The notes under the pieces were generated by a model, which had not been told where the DNA came from, made no database searches, and worked only from the letters and a program-made list of their open reading frames with translations. The position numbers and the translations under genes were made by a program. A DNA stretch of 64,000 nt from positions 13,359,001 to 13,423,000 of the forward strand of contig OX485807.1 in assembly GCA_950295325.1 (NCBI GenBank). The letters are read 5' to 3'. Source of the DNA: Polytrichum commune (lineage: Eukaryota; Streptophyta; Polytrichopsida; Polytrichales; Polytrichaceae). Positions 48,301 through 59,517 of this stretch are shown here, in pieces; positions within the stretch are counted from its first letter, which is position 1; each line of letters opens with the position of its first letter.

Positions 48301-50307
48301 ATCAGTCATCTTGAGTAATAAGGTTTGGAGAAGAGCAAATCTTTCACCCATTCCATAGCACTAAGGGTCCACTAAGGGCAACACCCTTTGGCTGCCATGT
48401 GGCATGCCCCGCTTAATGGGCACCATTACGCAAGGTTCAAGAATCCTCATCACGTTTTCAACTAGAAAGTGTTGTTGTTTGTCATAGGAACCCTTACCGT
48501 GCACTTAATATGTTGATCCATATTACTACAAGAGTGGTTACAAGTTAGTTTGTGAATGATTTATGATTAGTGTATAAGTTCCAAAATATTTCATGAAGGA
48601 TAATGGTCCAATACATAATGTTCACCAGACCATATGGTATTGGTCCCCATTACTATGCTTAAAACTCCTCCCGGATGCGCCCTCCACCGTTTTGGAACGG
48701 TTTTGTTTTCAAGCTTCAAGATGGTAATATCACCGTTCGCAAACCCAAGCCATAGCTCGGTGTTCTCAATGGTTTCATGGAGTACGTTGATCGGCTCCTT
48801 CATGTCATGAAACACCTCATTCGTTGCACTCTGCAATCCCAACACTTGACCTTGTTTACTTTTCCCCTTTTGTGCACCTTGAGATGAATCTCATTAGTTG
48901 CGCAAGTGACAAGTGTGGTGTTTATAAGTGATTCAAAAGTTAAAAAGTGAAATCATTGTGAGGAAATGGGTTTGTTTCAAGCATGGGAATAAATAGATTC
49001 CCACTACGATTTGTAGGCTTGAGATAGAATTCTTGCTAGACTTGTGCAAAACTCCTTATCACATGTGGATTTATGATGTGGCCTTTATAGTTCGTTGTAA
49101 TGCAACAAGCATATGTAAGAGACATAACTTTAGCATTAATAGAATCAAAGAAATGTTCATGTATTTTCGCTACCTTGATGTCCCATTGTGTGACGATTCC
49201 TTTCCGATTGGCTGAGAATAAAGTCTTGCCGGTGTACGTTGCACTCCTCACTCCTTTTGGTATTGTTGCTAAGCATGTCACTGCACCCACCAACAAGTCA
49301 ACATCCTAACCACTGGATAATTGTAGAATACATTAATTTATGAATGACTCCAAATGTGATTTTTATGGCGTAGTGTAACATGGTATTCATGAAAATGTCA
49401 TACATGTCATTTTCTTGAATGCAAGGAAGGCCAGATTGAATAGTCTTTGAAGGTAACTTTTGCCGACTACAACTTTTGCCAATTGCAATTTTTTCCAAAG
49501 TTCAAGTGCATTCCACAAGACTAGAAACTAAGTAGGCCTTGAAAGAAATCGTCAGATGTGGATGCGACGTTTTCATGAACACTATGTTGTTTAAAGAAAC
49601 TTGATATCAATTTGAAACCAATTCAAAAAGTCATGTGCTTGAATAATAATGTATCATTTTATGGCCATTGAGTGGACCGAGCCAAGCAGTAGGGGCAAAC
49701 CTTGTCTAACATATTTTTCATCAAGAAAAATATATAAACATCAAGTAAAATTTTGTAGACAATTTGGTTTATAGGAGATTTTATGAGTGAATTATACGTG
49801 CTTGGTTGTATGCTTTGCCACAAGAAAACTCTGCATGGAGGGCATAACCTCTTTATTGGACATAATCTCTTCCCGATGGAAATTATGAATAAGATTATAT
49901 GAATGTCAAGACATACCTTCTAGATTTAGTTTTGTTGGTGTTTTCCCTCGATATGATTTCTGGCTTGTAATTAGTATCGTATCACTTTGCCTTCGTAGTC
50001 TTGTTGTTGGTGAAGCACTAATGCTTTCCCTTGTTGTGGGCGAAGTAATACTTTGTCTTGCTGTGGATGAAATGAAGCTTTGTCTTGTTGTGGGTGAAGA
50101 AATCTTTTGACTTGTTGTGGGCGAAGAAACACTTTGTCTTGTTGTGGGCGTAGAAGCACTTTGTCTTGCTGTGGGCGTAGAAACACTTTGTCTTGCTGTG
50201 GGCGAAGAAATGGATTCACTTGCTGTGGGTGAAGAAATACTTTGTCTTCTTGTGGGTGAAGTGATACTTTCTCGTGGCGAAACCGTGATGCTTTGTCTCG
50301 TTGCCAT
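42367..50307 (-). CDS. Tail-anchored WD40/coiled-coil protein with SP-repeat N-terminus
   Basis: Seven exons, transcribed right to left: 50307-49917, 49280-49174, 48830-48626, 47860-47657, 46058-45806, 44716-43780, 43455-42367. All junctions are GT..AG and the phases close to 1062 codons, a strong internal check. Residues 1-110 are about 11 nonapeptides (RQSISSPTT type). Residues 131 to about 410 are WD40 blades (VTQWDIK; LWLGFANGDITILKLE; MWSGGEDKTIRVWAM; HVWSSATDSTIMVWDA; MLWSFGYEKNVKIW). Residues about 410-1000 are heptad-rich coiled coil (DLEKERGELEEKLRLLE). Residues about 1034-1052 (GLLLFGIAGVGAYSLARLA) form one membrane segment before a nine-residue tail. This predicts a cytosolic scaffold or tether anchored by its C-terminus. 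The start is the ATG at 50307; an in-frame stop lies 13 codons upstream. The propeller style resembles that of plant type II inositol 5-phosphatases, but no phosphatase domain is present. Function is unknown. Confidence 0.88.
46110..46246 (+). repeat. Dispersed ~215-bp family, copy 5, inside a WD40-gene intron
   Basis: This is the 3' part of the family (CATTTTGAGAGGAATATATG, GAAGAAAAGCCGAAAGATCA, then ACATGTAACTAGTTGCACTT, ending ATCTCTCCGG). It lies just upstream of exon 5, antisense to the gene, about 50 bp from the splice acceptor. Confidence 0.75.
49990..50300 (-). repeat. Coding 27-bp minisatellite (Ser/Pro nonapeptides)
   Basis: About eleven 27-bp units in exon 1 of the WD40 gene. Each encodes a variant of RQS-I/V-S-S/T-P-T-T/A. 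Every unit offers an Arg-Gln-Ser and a Ser/Thr-Pro site. The frame is kept throughout, so unit number can change without breaking the protein. Confidence 0.9.
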
Positions 50308-50343
50308 TGGCACTAACTTATGTTTCGAATCACATGTTATCAA

Positions 50344-51280
50344 TTAGGTTTTTGTCGCATACTTGACTCTTCATGCTTTCATCATAATATAATCCAACAA
50401 CACTTAGCATGGGTTTGAAACCAACACAAATTAAGTATGATGCTTGAATAAAGGTGTTGTGATGTTAAGAATTTCATGATGTTCAGCCCGATTATGAAAG
50501 GATGGTCGTGGTTTTGACCTTAATAAAATAAACCATCAAGACATCATCACGATTGACATCTATGTAGTAACTTGAAATGGAAGAGGGAATACTCGACCCA
50601 TGTTGCGTAGTGATATATGGTGATATACCAAAATTAAAGAACAAATCATTTGAGCATTGATACAAGTTCGTACTTGAAAGAGTTGTGCGATCTCCAATCA
50701 GTTTTCTAACTTTTGCGTGTCAACTTGGAGTAAACACAAAAAGGAGAATCATGAATTTCTCCATTTTCCTATGTAGATTTTCCGGTTTTTTGGCTGTGAT
50801 TAATTCATTCTTTAAAAGCTCTAAGAAGTTGAAAGTGTTTGCTTGGACATTGTAAGGAGGTGACATGACTATCTCCTCATGGAGATGATCCATATCTAGG
50901 GCAATCCATATTCATTGGGTTTTCTTGTTGGAGGCATTGAAATTCTTGAGAGTTAGTTGAGTGGTTTCATCGCCATTGCTAAATGAAATATTGTGTCGGG
51001 TTTAATTAGTGCACGGAAGCTAGTAATTCTTCCGGGGTTTAGAAACAACGTGGAGTTAAGAAATTACGGCATTCACTTATTTGCAAACCTAGTTTCAAAA
51101 TGTAGAAATTCTATCACCACCAAGGGACAAATTCCTAGGGTTAGGGTTTAGTCTTTGAGAGAGTGTGACTGTGAGGAAGCCCACTCAAACAACTCTTGGA
51201 CACCAATTGAAGAAAGTAACCAATCAAAGGTCTATAAATTTCGCTCTAACCCTTAAAGATCTAAGAGGCTCAATGTACAA
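50344..51280. other. Upstream flank of the WD40 gene
   Basis: Expected to hold its promoter and 5' leader. No convincing TATA box or coding frame could be assigned by eye. Confidence 0.4.
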
Positions 51281-51284
51281 CTTA

Positions 51285-51655
51285 CTACACTAAATATGGT
51301 ATTTAGTGTCACCATTTTGTGATTGTCTTGCTCAATACTAATTGTAAACCGCAGTGTAGTGTCACCAACACTAAATGTTAACCGAACATTATTTGTCATT
51401 CCTTGTAATTTTTTAAGGGATTATGGATTTACAGTGTTGCAAAAACTGTCATTCACCCAGTGATTTTTCATTCAAATTTCAATCATCCATGACAATATTT
51501 CATCATAAGTTGCTGACAAGAGAAGGTAGGGTTTTGCCCAATGGATGAACTCATCCATCATCCATGACAATATTTGTTCACTTATTCATAAGTGTCGTCC
51601 AAAGAGTTAACATATTGACATTAAGTACCATATGACATTAAATATCATATTTAGT
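51285..51655 (+). mobile_element. MITE family C, copy 3
   Basis: Left end CTACACTAAATATGGTATTT then AGTGTCACCATTTTGTG. The right end CATTAAATATCATATTTAGT then GTAAC is the inverse. The interior matches 33410-33600 in reverse orientation. Confidence 0.7.
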
Positions 51656-51689
51656 GTAACTTGGACCCATGTTGTCCCGGTCCATTGCA

Positions 51690-53170
51690 CCCGTGGAATA
51701 TGAATAAATATCCATCCCATATGCCCATGCAATCATATGCCCATGCCCGTGTGTACCTGTCATATGCATGTATGCCCATGCTCATGTTCATTTTCATAAC
51801 CCTCCCATGACCCATCATCATGTCTCCATGGATTGCTTTAAGGGAAAAAACAAATTTTCATTTTATTTTTTTTAACTTATCCTACTTTATCCTAATTTCC
51901 ATGCCATGTCGCCACCTTAGCTCCATAACCCCCCCCCCCTCCCAGTTTCCGCCACCACACCCACCTTTTGCACATGTAACTCCCCACCTTTCCACATTTG
52001 TTTCCTCTTTCTTTTATCACATGTTTGTTTTGTGGAAGAATTTCAGGCATGTGGCCCTTTAACTATGGAAAGCTAGTTGGACATGTGTCCACCTTTCATA
52101 GACTCCCACCACCACAAGCCCTAGGTAGGTCACTCATGTATTTTAAAAATGCCTTAAGGGAGGGTTAAATTCATTTGACATAAAATTTATAAATGACTTC
52201 CACATAATTTAAGGACCGTAAAAAGTGTATGTTCCCATTGCAAATGAGGTAGATTGACTGTAAATGTGGTCCATTAAAAAGTATTGAATAATATAGGGAT
52301 TCAAGATATTGATTTTGGGATTCATGTTGAGTAGGCTTAGTTTCGCACACATGCTTCATGATATTTGGATGAAAATCGCAACATCGTATGCCCAAAAAGG
52401 ATGGAAATTCCCAACATTTGTTACTGATCATCTTCCTTATCCTAAACCCCCACACTCGTATTTGCCAACACCTAGGGTTTCAGTTTCACTTTGTCGTGAC
52501 TGGTGATGTTTGTTTTTTATTTAGGGTTTGTGAAACAAGGGAAGCACAAAGTAGTATGTAGGTTGACAACGCATTGTAACTTGGGGCTAGACTGCCTATG
52601 GAGTGGGTGTTGTGTTTATGAACACGCGTTCACTATTGTTGTGTTTCTACCCAAAGCCTTCTTTTGTAATGCATGATCACACTGTAATATGAAACCCTAA
52701 ATTTGTAGGCTTGTAAGTAGTTTAAAGTTGTACTTAGGTTTCTTGTTGCATTTTCCATTCATGTTATACTCTTGAAATGATTTGGTTCATGTTGTTGTAG
52801 TTGTACGTTGTGTCTTTATGAAGTGTTGAACTTGTATAGTTTTGCAATGCTATGTATAAATCATGCCTTTTTGTAGCCATGCTTTTGTGCACCTCTTTTT
52901 CAATCTGTATACTTTTGAATCATTATTTTTTTGATTATAAGGAACATAGACTACCAAAAAATGCAATAACATTGGCAACATAACTAATGATAGGATGGAA
53001 TAAAATAGGTCATTTAAAAAAATTAGTAATTATAGGGAGCTTTTAAATCATGATGTGGAGATAAATAACCTTCACACAAATACCCATTAGTTGCATGTAT
53101 TGCACAAAAATACTGTACGGTGACCTACCCGAGCCATGAACTCCATTGAATATAAATATGCACAATCCTT
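51690..53170 (+). repeat. Dispersed repeat material related to 31800-32720 and 1000-1440
   Basis: The first part repeats the CCCATGC/CATATGCATGT and CCCACCTTTTGCAC phrases of 31880-32070. The last part (TAATTATAGGGAGCTTTTAA, GTGACCTACCCGAG) repeats 1360-1470. The two parts may belong to one long element of which the other loci keep pieces. Confidence 0.45.
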
Positions 53171-53642
53171 ATAAAGTCCTTGTCAAGTCTAAAACATATG
53201 TTATAAGTTTGAAACTTTATTGAATACATTATCTCATGTCAAGGTTGGAATAAAAATATAAGCATATGATAATACTAGGCTATATAAATTTTAAATATAG
53301 GGGCATTCAAGAAGTATGAACAAAACCAAAATTTTCACTACCTTAGGGCATTTGATTGATTATAAAAGTACAATCGATGAATGAGTTGTTGTCAGATAGG
53401 GCTAATTTTGACATAACATACTTAAAATGGAATTATGTAGCTTAAATAAACATTTATGCATAGAGAAGCCTAAATAAGGCCTCTTGAGAATCGCTTGGGG
53501 TTAAATTTTGTGTTAAGTAATATAGGCCGCATTAGTATCATCATCCTTGCTTCCACCATTCCATTGGGGTTGTCACGTTCTTGTTCATCACATCACGTTG
53601 TCAACATGACAATGTTCTCCAAAATATACAAATTTATCCCAA

Positions 53643-53830
53643 TTATTGTGTGTTATTATTTGGAGTTACACAATGCAATAATGTCTTACTTAAGAATTCA
53701 ATTTTAACTAACAAAAGTTCAATAGGTTGTTTGGACATTGTAGAACATAAATGACTTTGTTTGGTAGAATTTTATATTCTCATCAAATAGTTATAGCACT
53801 ATGTAACTCTGAATGGTAGCACGCACTAAT
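53643..53830. mobile_element. MITE family B, copy 4
   Basis: Left TGTGTTATTATTTGGAGTTA then CACAATGCAATA, mirrored by TATAGCACTATGTAACTCTG then AATGGTAGCACGCACTAA. Confidence 0.7.
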
Positions 53831-54107
53831 TGGGATAATCAGTGTAGTCCTTTAAATCTAGTCAACTGCAAGGATAATTAAAAGTTAAAATGCAGTGGAG
53901 TTTGACCCCGTATGAACTGAATGTTCTTTGTTCAAACCTCCATACCGACCCCAAGACAAGTCCAAGCATGCATAAAAACTTACCAAACATGGAAAGTTTT
54001 GTGTTCAAAACAACCAACTCCTGACTCCAGTTTAATCAAAAGGATAACTATGATATCATAAGTTATATGTGGCTCTCACTAAATACATATTTTGTGTAGC
54101 AGTTGGA

Positions 54108-54132
54108 CTCTCTCTCTCTCTCTCTCTCTCTA
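54108..54132. repeat. (CT)n microsatellite
   Basis: About twelve CT dinucleotides in a row. Confidence 0.95.
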
Positions 54133-54384
54133 GAATAATTTGGCTTTAAAATATATGGGTCTTACATGGTAACCTTTTTCAGTCACACCACTTGTCTCAA
54201 GATACAAAACACACAATTAGTACAAAGTGGTTAGCAAATCCAAACCAAGGCCTTAGCCACTTTCCCCATCTTTTGGGGAGCTCATGTGAATATCTTATTT
54301 CATTATCGAAGTGAAGATTCTCGTCTTCATCAAATAGTCATGTAGGCCCCAAACTATGTTTGATTATTGAACACATAATGCTTA

Positions 54385-55233
54385 GGGTGAATTTCCATGT
54401 AGGCCGCTTGTGCACCATATTCTAGTGGGAATAAGGACAAACATAGATGGAATATGGTGTGGTGGTGTTCGTATGTGCCAACCAACTATTGTTGTTTCAA
54501 TTGTTTAGTGGCTCAAGGCCACAACCCTCCACATTCTAGAGTAGAGTCACCCATAACCGATCACTTAAGAGATTATGCGCCACATCTGGAGAAGTAAAAG
54601 GCAATGCAAATTTTTTCCCGTGTAGGAAGATAGAAATTAGGAGGACTGCAAATTTTTCAGTAATTATATTCCTTAAATTAAAATTACTAAATTTTTTATG
54701 AAGCCAAAAGTTAGCCCAAACACTACTAAGGTCTAGAGTCTATCAAAACTGCTCTTTTTGAGGCAAATTCCTCCTCACTTTAGCACTCAAAATAATCGAC
54801 ATGTGTCATGGCACTATCAATTCCATGGTGATACCATAACCAAAGTTGGAGACTTAGGGTTAGTTTCCATGTAGGCCACTTCGCCCACCATATTCTAGTG
54901 GAAATGTAGATTCCACCCTATGGAATCTACATTTCCACGAGAATATGGTGGACGAAGCGGCCTACATGAAAACTAACCCTTAGAAACCGTGAAACCTGGA
55001 GCCTTATTTTAATCACCCACCAAAAGAAACTATTGAAATCAGTCCCGACGTAATCAAAATTATGGCACCCTATAGAATCCCAACAGGGTCTTGATTGGGA
55101 ATGGGCGCCTCTACTCTAGTAGACCACCCAAATATGGTTGGTTGGTTCCTCTTGTTTATCTTCAATGAGAACACTTCCAAACCATTTAGTATCTAGAATC
55201 TAGTGGGCAAGAGGCCTACATGAAAACTCACCC
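54385..55233. mobile_element. MITE family E, larger copy with a nested hairpin copy
   Basis: Left end GGGTGAATTTCCATGTAGGC and reversed right end GGGTGAGTTTTCATGTAGGC. Both continue with a CTAGTGG motif. Two ends of the same family bound the inner hairpin at 54857-54979, so a smaller relative seems to have inserted into a larger one. Confidence 0.65.
54857..54979. mobile_element. 123-bp hairpin MITE, TSD TTA
   Basis: Nearly the whole element is an inverted repeat: GGGTTAGTTTCCATGTAGGC, ACTTCGCCCACCATATTCTA, then AAATGTAGATTCCA is mirrored back to the end. Perfect TTA flanks (54854-54856, 54980-54982). The structure would transcribe into a long hairpin. Confidence 0.85.
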
Positions 55234-55829
55234 TAAGCAATCTTGAACAACCAGTCCAGTCTCTTTTAAACACGCATCTTTTGGGTATCCATTCTTGTAG
55301 CTACACCTAACCACATATCACTCAATTACAGGGTGTTCGGTTACACTAAGTAACTGAATTAGGCACATCTTCCTTATAATCAAAACGTGGACATGAGTTG
55401 TACGAATGCGATGGGCTTGAACAATCTGATAGAGTACGACACCCAATTGGATGGATGTTGGCGAGTAGTTTCAACTCATGCACTTTGACAACCTTCAATG
55501 GTAGTTTTTGTATTCGAGAATCGCTAGAAAAACCTGTGAACAAGAAGCTTGCACAGCTACAGACTTACCACACTTGTTCGACTCCGTTTCTCCCGTGATG
55601 GTATGCATAATGCTTGGGCTCAAACTTGTCTCCAATTTTTTTTGGGGTTTAACGTGTAAAGTAGATGCATAATAATTGTTCTGCATTAATAAACTGAAGT
55701 GGAATAAAGCATGAATCGAATTGCGTGGGGTGGAAAAGATGATGACATTCGCAATTTTTCTGCACAAATTGGAATTACCCTACCTTCTCAACAGTTTGTA
55801 ACTTGGACAATGTCCAGGAAGGTTTCTGG

Positions 55830-56040
55830 ATGCTATCAGTCGAGATCCGAGTGTTTCCAAGTCCAACCGGTTACATGTTGTGCGATCTTTTGGTTTTCCT
55901 TCAGTAATTTGAGGTATATTCCACAGATTCCTCCAAAACGATGGGTAATTTTTTTTCCTGCGGTCTTGAACCTTCAACCGGTTATTTCTCAAACTCAAGC
56001 GGTGCATCTGTAAGTAGCGGCTGGTTCTCCCCGTTCATTG
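55830..56040 (-). repeat. Dispersed ~215-bp family, copy 6 (minus strand)
   Basis: Reverse-complemented, it starts CAATGAACGGGGAGAACCAG and runs through GGTTGAAGGTTCAAGACCGC and AACCGGTTGGACTTGGAAAC. Confidence 0.8.
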
Positions 56041-56303
56041 AACTTGGAAGAAGGGATTTATTTTCATGGTGGAATCTTGTGTGACAAGTTATGCCATTCC
56101 AAAGCACAGAAAGGCAGGACGTTAAAGAAAAAAATTGGGCATCATGCTATTTCATGCTGTCATTACCGTGTGCTGGCAAGAGATTCTGGCAAACCAGAAA
56201 ACTGGGGCAGAATATGTTCGACAACACCATTGATTTAATAATGATCATCCATGTGCAAAGATGTGTGGCAGTCCAAACAAGAGCCCACATGTGGTGCTTG
56301 TGC

Positions 56304-56311
56304 TATAAATA
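56304..56311 (+). promoter_or_regulatory. Candidate TATA box of the Elongin-B-like gene
   Basis: TATAAATA in the context GCTATAAATAGG, about 460 bp upstream of the conserved coding sequence. If used, transcription would begin near 56335-56345, leaving room for a leader exon that supplies the missing start codon. Confidence 0.4.
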
Positions 56312-56759
56312 GGATCCACAGCGCTTGGTGATCTCACACATAATGAATGTGCCAGATTGAAGAGTGCAAACACGGTCAAGCAATAGAACAAAATTAAAAG
56401 CTGGGAATGCAGTAAATGTAGTGTGGAATGCGAAGAATGAAAGCTAGCTAGCTATTGCGTTAACTTAAACCGTTGGCAGGATGGGTGGAATCAATCAGGA
56501 GACAAGAATCACACAGTCGCTATAATTGTCTCTGTGGACTCCGGGTGGCGACATAATGCATGTCAGAAATCCTGCGTATATGGACAACAACCCCCGAAAA
56601 CATTAACCTGTCGCGTTTTTATGCGAGTGCTCGTTTTAAGTCACAGCATTGAAGCGGCGCTTCCATACTCCTCGAATTCGTGGTGTAGCTTTGCTTTACC
56701 CTAGCCTGCATCGATTGACTCGCCTCACCTCGCAATCTCAAGCACTCGTGAAATTTCAT

Positions 56760-58593
56760 GTGCAGACGATTTTCATCAGAGTGAAACGTAAAAAGACTAC
56801 ATACTTCTTGGAGTTGGAGCCCACAGACACGATTTTGGAAGCGAAGCAGAAGCTCCAGGCACTGAGTGACGTGCCTGTGGATAAGCAACGGCTCGTTCTC
56901 ATGAAAGATGGACCAACTGTATTGCAGGAAGCCAAAAGCCTTGCTGAACAGCGGGTGCGTTTTCCTCTCCCCTTCATGTATCACAATTTTTTTTTTTTAA
57001 AAACAGAGGAAAAAGAAAAGAAAAGAAAAGAAAAAGTTGGTAAGCAATTCTTGTACGAATGCAATGCCATAAGAATGAGAACACTGAAGAGACATGTGTT
57101 ACGATGACTCTCTGTGAAAATTTGAAGAGGAGGAGATGAATCTTCACTTTGATCTCTTGAAACATGTGCATCTCAACTTCAATATGCAAACTTGAGATGT
57201 CAATTGATCTTCATGATTTGCAATTGTGAATAGAATGAGGCATATTTCGGTTCAACCCAAATGTCAAGAGTTGTATGTGGTGTTGGAAGTGACCACGATA
57301 GGACCACAAAAATTTCTCATGATTTTCATATATGAAGTCTACGGAACATTGAGTTGTTTGTCGGACCTAGTTTCACAATATGCATGTCCTGTTTTTCTCT
57401 TCAATTGTTTGATATCACTAAGTTTTTAATATGTTAGTGACATTGTCTGTTATGACTGACTTCAACCACTTCCCGTAGATTGATATGCTAGTCATGTCAA
57501 TGTGACAAAATGTCAATTTGTGGTGAATGTCCTAGGAGCCACTACAAAGCATGTGAGTCCTAGGCAACTGGCGTATATCACTAGAACTTGTCCTATGTAA
57601 TTGAAAAAAATTACTTATCTAGCATAGTGGTAGATTTGCATTGTTCTTCCATTGACATGGGTTGATCACATAGGACTCATATGCTAGTAGTGAACGGTTA
57701 TGAAGTGGTTACATACATGTGCACAAAGTGGATATTGTTGAACAATTGTTTAGCATTGACCTTTTGTCTATCTCAACCAATGAGCAGCCGTACCAATCCT
57801 TAAAATAAAATCAGTAGTGTTTGTATTATGAGTTTATCAAACCAAATTACACCCAAAAGTAGGTATTTGAATAAGGTTGATGTTTGCATAATGCATGTCC
57901 ATAGAAAATACTTTACATGGTACGTGTTTCTTCAACATTCCTACCAAAGTTTTTTGTTGAGATATATACCTTGGTAGGTCATGGGTCATTGAGGACCTCG
58001 ATCGATGTGTCCTTCCAAAATTAACTATCAACACAATGTAGCCACTGTAGATGACACATTTTTGGATATCCATGTTTCTTTTATTATAGAAATTGGATAA
58101 ATTAAAGGGTCATTCTAGAATCCAAGAACCTGAAACACACCTCAGTCCTCTACAGTGAAAACAAAGTATAGGACAAAGGCTTTGAAACAACAACTTTAAA
58201 ACCCTGTACAGTACAACTTGTATATATACATTGGTCTAGTTTTTGTTCACCAAGTAATAGATTAACCACAATGATATGAGCAATTAGGTTGCCATTACAG
58301 ATAATAATGAATAATGAATAGTGTGGAACCTCGATAAATTGGCATGGACCAACGGAATTGTAATTAGTTTAATAATGTGATTACTGATTATTGATTAATT
58401 AACGTAATCAGTATAGCAGTACAGTAGTTTGAGAATTATTTACTGCTACACTGATTACATTGTTTAATTAATCACTTTAATTTCAGTGTAGCAGTAAATA
58501 ATGTGACTTAATGAGGGAATTCATGTGCAGGTTGAGAATGATGCAGTGGTGGCTTTGACACTCAAACAGAAAGGTACAGGATGCTCTTTATAA
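56760..58593 (+). CDS. Elongin-B-like ubiquitin-fold protein, start not visible
   Basis: Exon 56760-56954 reads QTIFIRVKRKKTTYFLELEP then TDTILEAKQKLQALSDVPVD and KQRLVL, ending CGG|GTGCGT. After a 1576-bp intron, exon 58531 onward reads VENDAVVALTLKQK. This is the ubiquitin-like fold of Elongin B, partner of Elongin C in cullin ubiquitin ligases and of transcription-elongation factor Elongin; the KRKKTTYF and VENDAVVALTL blocks are typical of plant members. Two oddities. Where family members begin Met-Gln-Thr, the frame reads Val-Gln-Thr (GTG), with an out-of-frame ATG overlapping; no in-frame ATG exists back to the stop at 56637. CATGTGCAG could be a splice acceptor of an unseen first exon. 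The end KGTGCSL (stop 58591-58593) is shorter than usual, so a further exon after AAAG|GTACAG is possible. Confidence 0.8.
58376..58490. repeat. Imperfect palindrome (CAGTRTAGCAGTA), intronic
   Basis: AATCAGTATAGCAGTA is mirrored by TACTGCTACACTGATTAC, and ATTGATTAATTAACGT by TGTTTAATTAATCAC. A further GTGTAGCAGTAAATAATGTG follows at 58483. It lies 40-150 bp before the second Elongin-B-like exon and is probably a small MITE. Confidence 0.55.
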
Positions 58594-58686
58594 CTCCTGC
58601 CAAGAAATTAAACCTGGTCTCCGAATCCTGCACTGAATTGTAATGTAATGTTGAGCCTTCTACATACTTGGTTGTATACAACAAAC

Positions 58687-58906
58687 AGGGAGAACTGACA
58701 ACTAGTTACAGATGAGCCGGTCGAGTTTGAGAAATAACTGGTTGAAGTTGTAGTTGAAGACTTCGTGAAAATTACCGATCATTTTAGAGGAATTTAAAAA
58801 AGAATATACCCAAATTAGTAAAGAAAAACCCAAAAGATGTCAACATTTAACCGGTTGGACTTGGCAACACTAGCATCTCGACCGATTATTGTCCCAAAAC
58901 TCCATG
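58687..58906 (+). repeat. Dispersed ~215-bp family, copy 7
   Basis: AGGGAGAACTGACAACTAGT, GAGCCGGTCGAGTTTGAGAA, ACCGGTTGGACTTGGCAACA, ending AAAACTCCATGG. Full length with a diverged 3' end. Confidence 0.8.
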
Positions 58907-59517
58907 GATGTTGGTTTTATGACAATGTATTCAAGGGCATCACCAACCTTGATTTTCAAGGTAGGCCTACTCGGGAAATCAAATTTTATATAGTGCATAT
59001 TTTTTCAGGAGAAATGTAACTTTCCATATATGACCTAGGCTTTTAGGTGGACCTTCGGGCCTAGGGTAGGCTTGGCCTACCCATGCCTAGGCCTGGCGAC
59101 GCCCCTGAACATATTCGACTAAGATAATTCAATTGAAAGATACTCATGCCAATACTATGGAGCATTGGTTCCTTACCACTGGTTCTTTTCCACTATATGG
59201 GTTTTAGGGTTTGCTAATATAATAGATTTTCAAGTCATATTCAAAGATTTCAAAATCGTCTAGTGGAAGAGAAGCAATGGTAATGGACCGCAATTCCCGT
59301 GGTGTGGATTCATCTGCACAAGATTAATGATGGTATGGCCAAGGATAGAGATTCGAGAGTTAGGGACAACAATAGAGATTTTAGGCCCGTGACCATTGAA
59401 ATGGAATGAAATGGATTTGAAGTCCATGAACCCCCAAAGGTTTATTAAGAGATTAGAAATACATCAAGATGGTGTCAAAAAGGCCAATTCACTAGAGAAA
59501 TGGATTGTACACATTTT

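Noticed and set aside
49298-49498. An extra exon between exons 1 and 2 of the WD40 gene
   Set aside because: Exon 1 joins directly to 49280 in phase, completing a normal WD40 start. The intervening frame has no propeller-like sequence.
55711-56013. 100-codon plus frame as a gene
   Set aside because: It coincides with a reverse copy of the 215-bp dispersed repeat, which is non-coding elsewhere.
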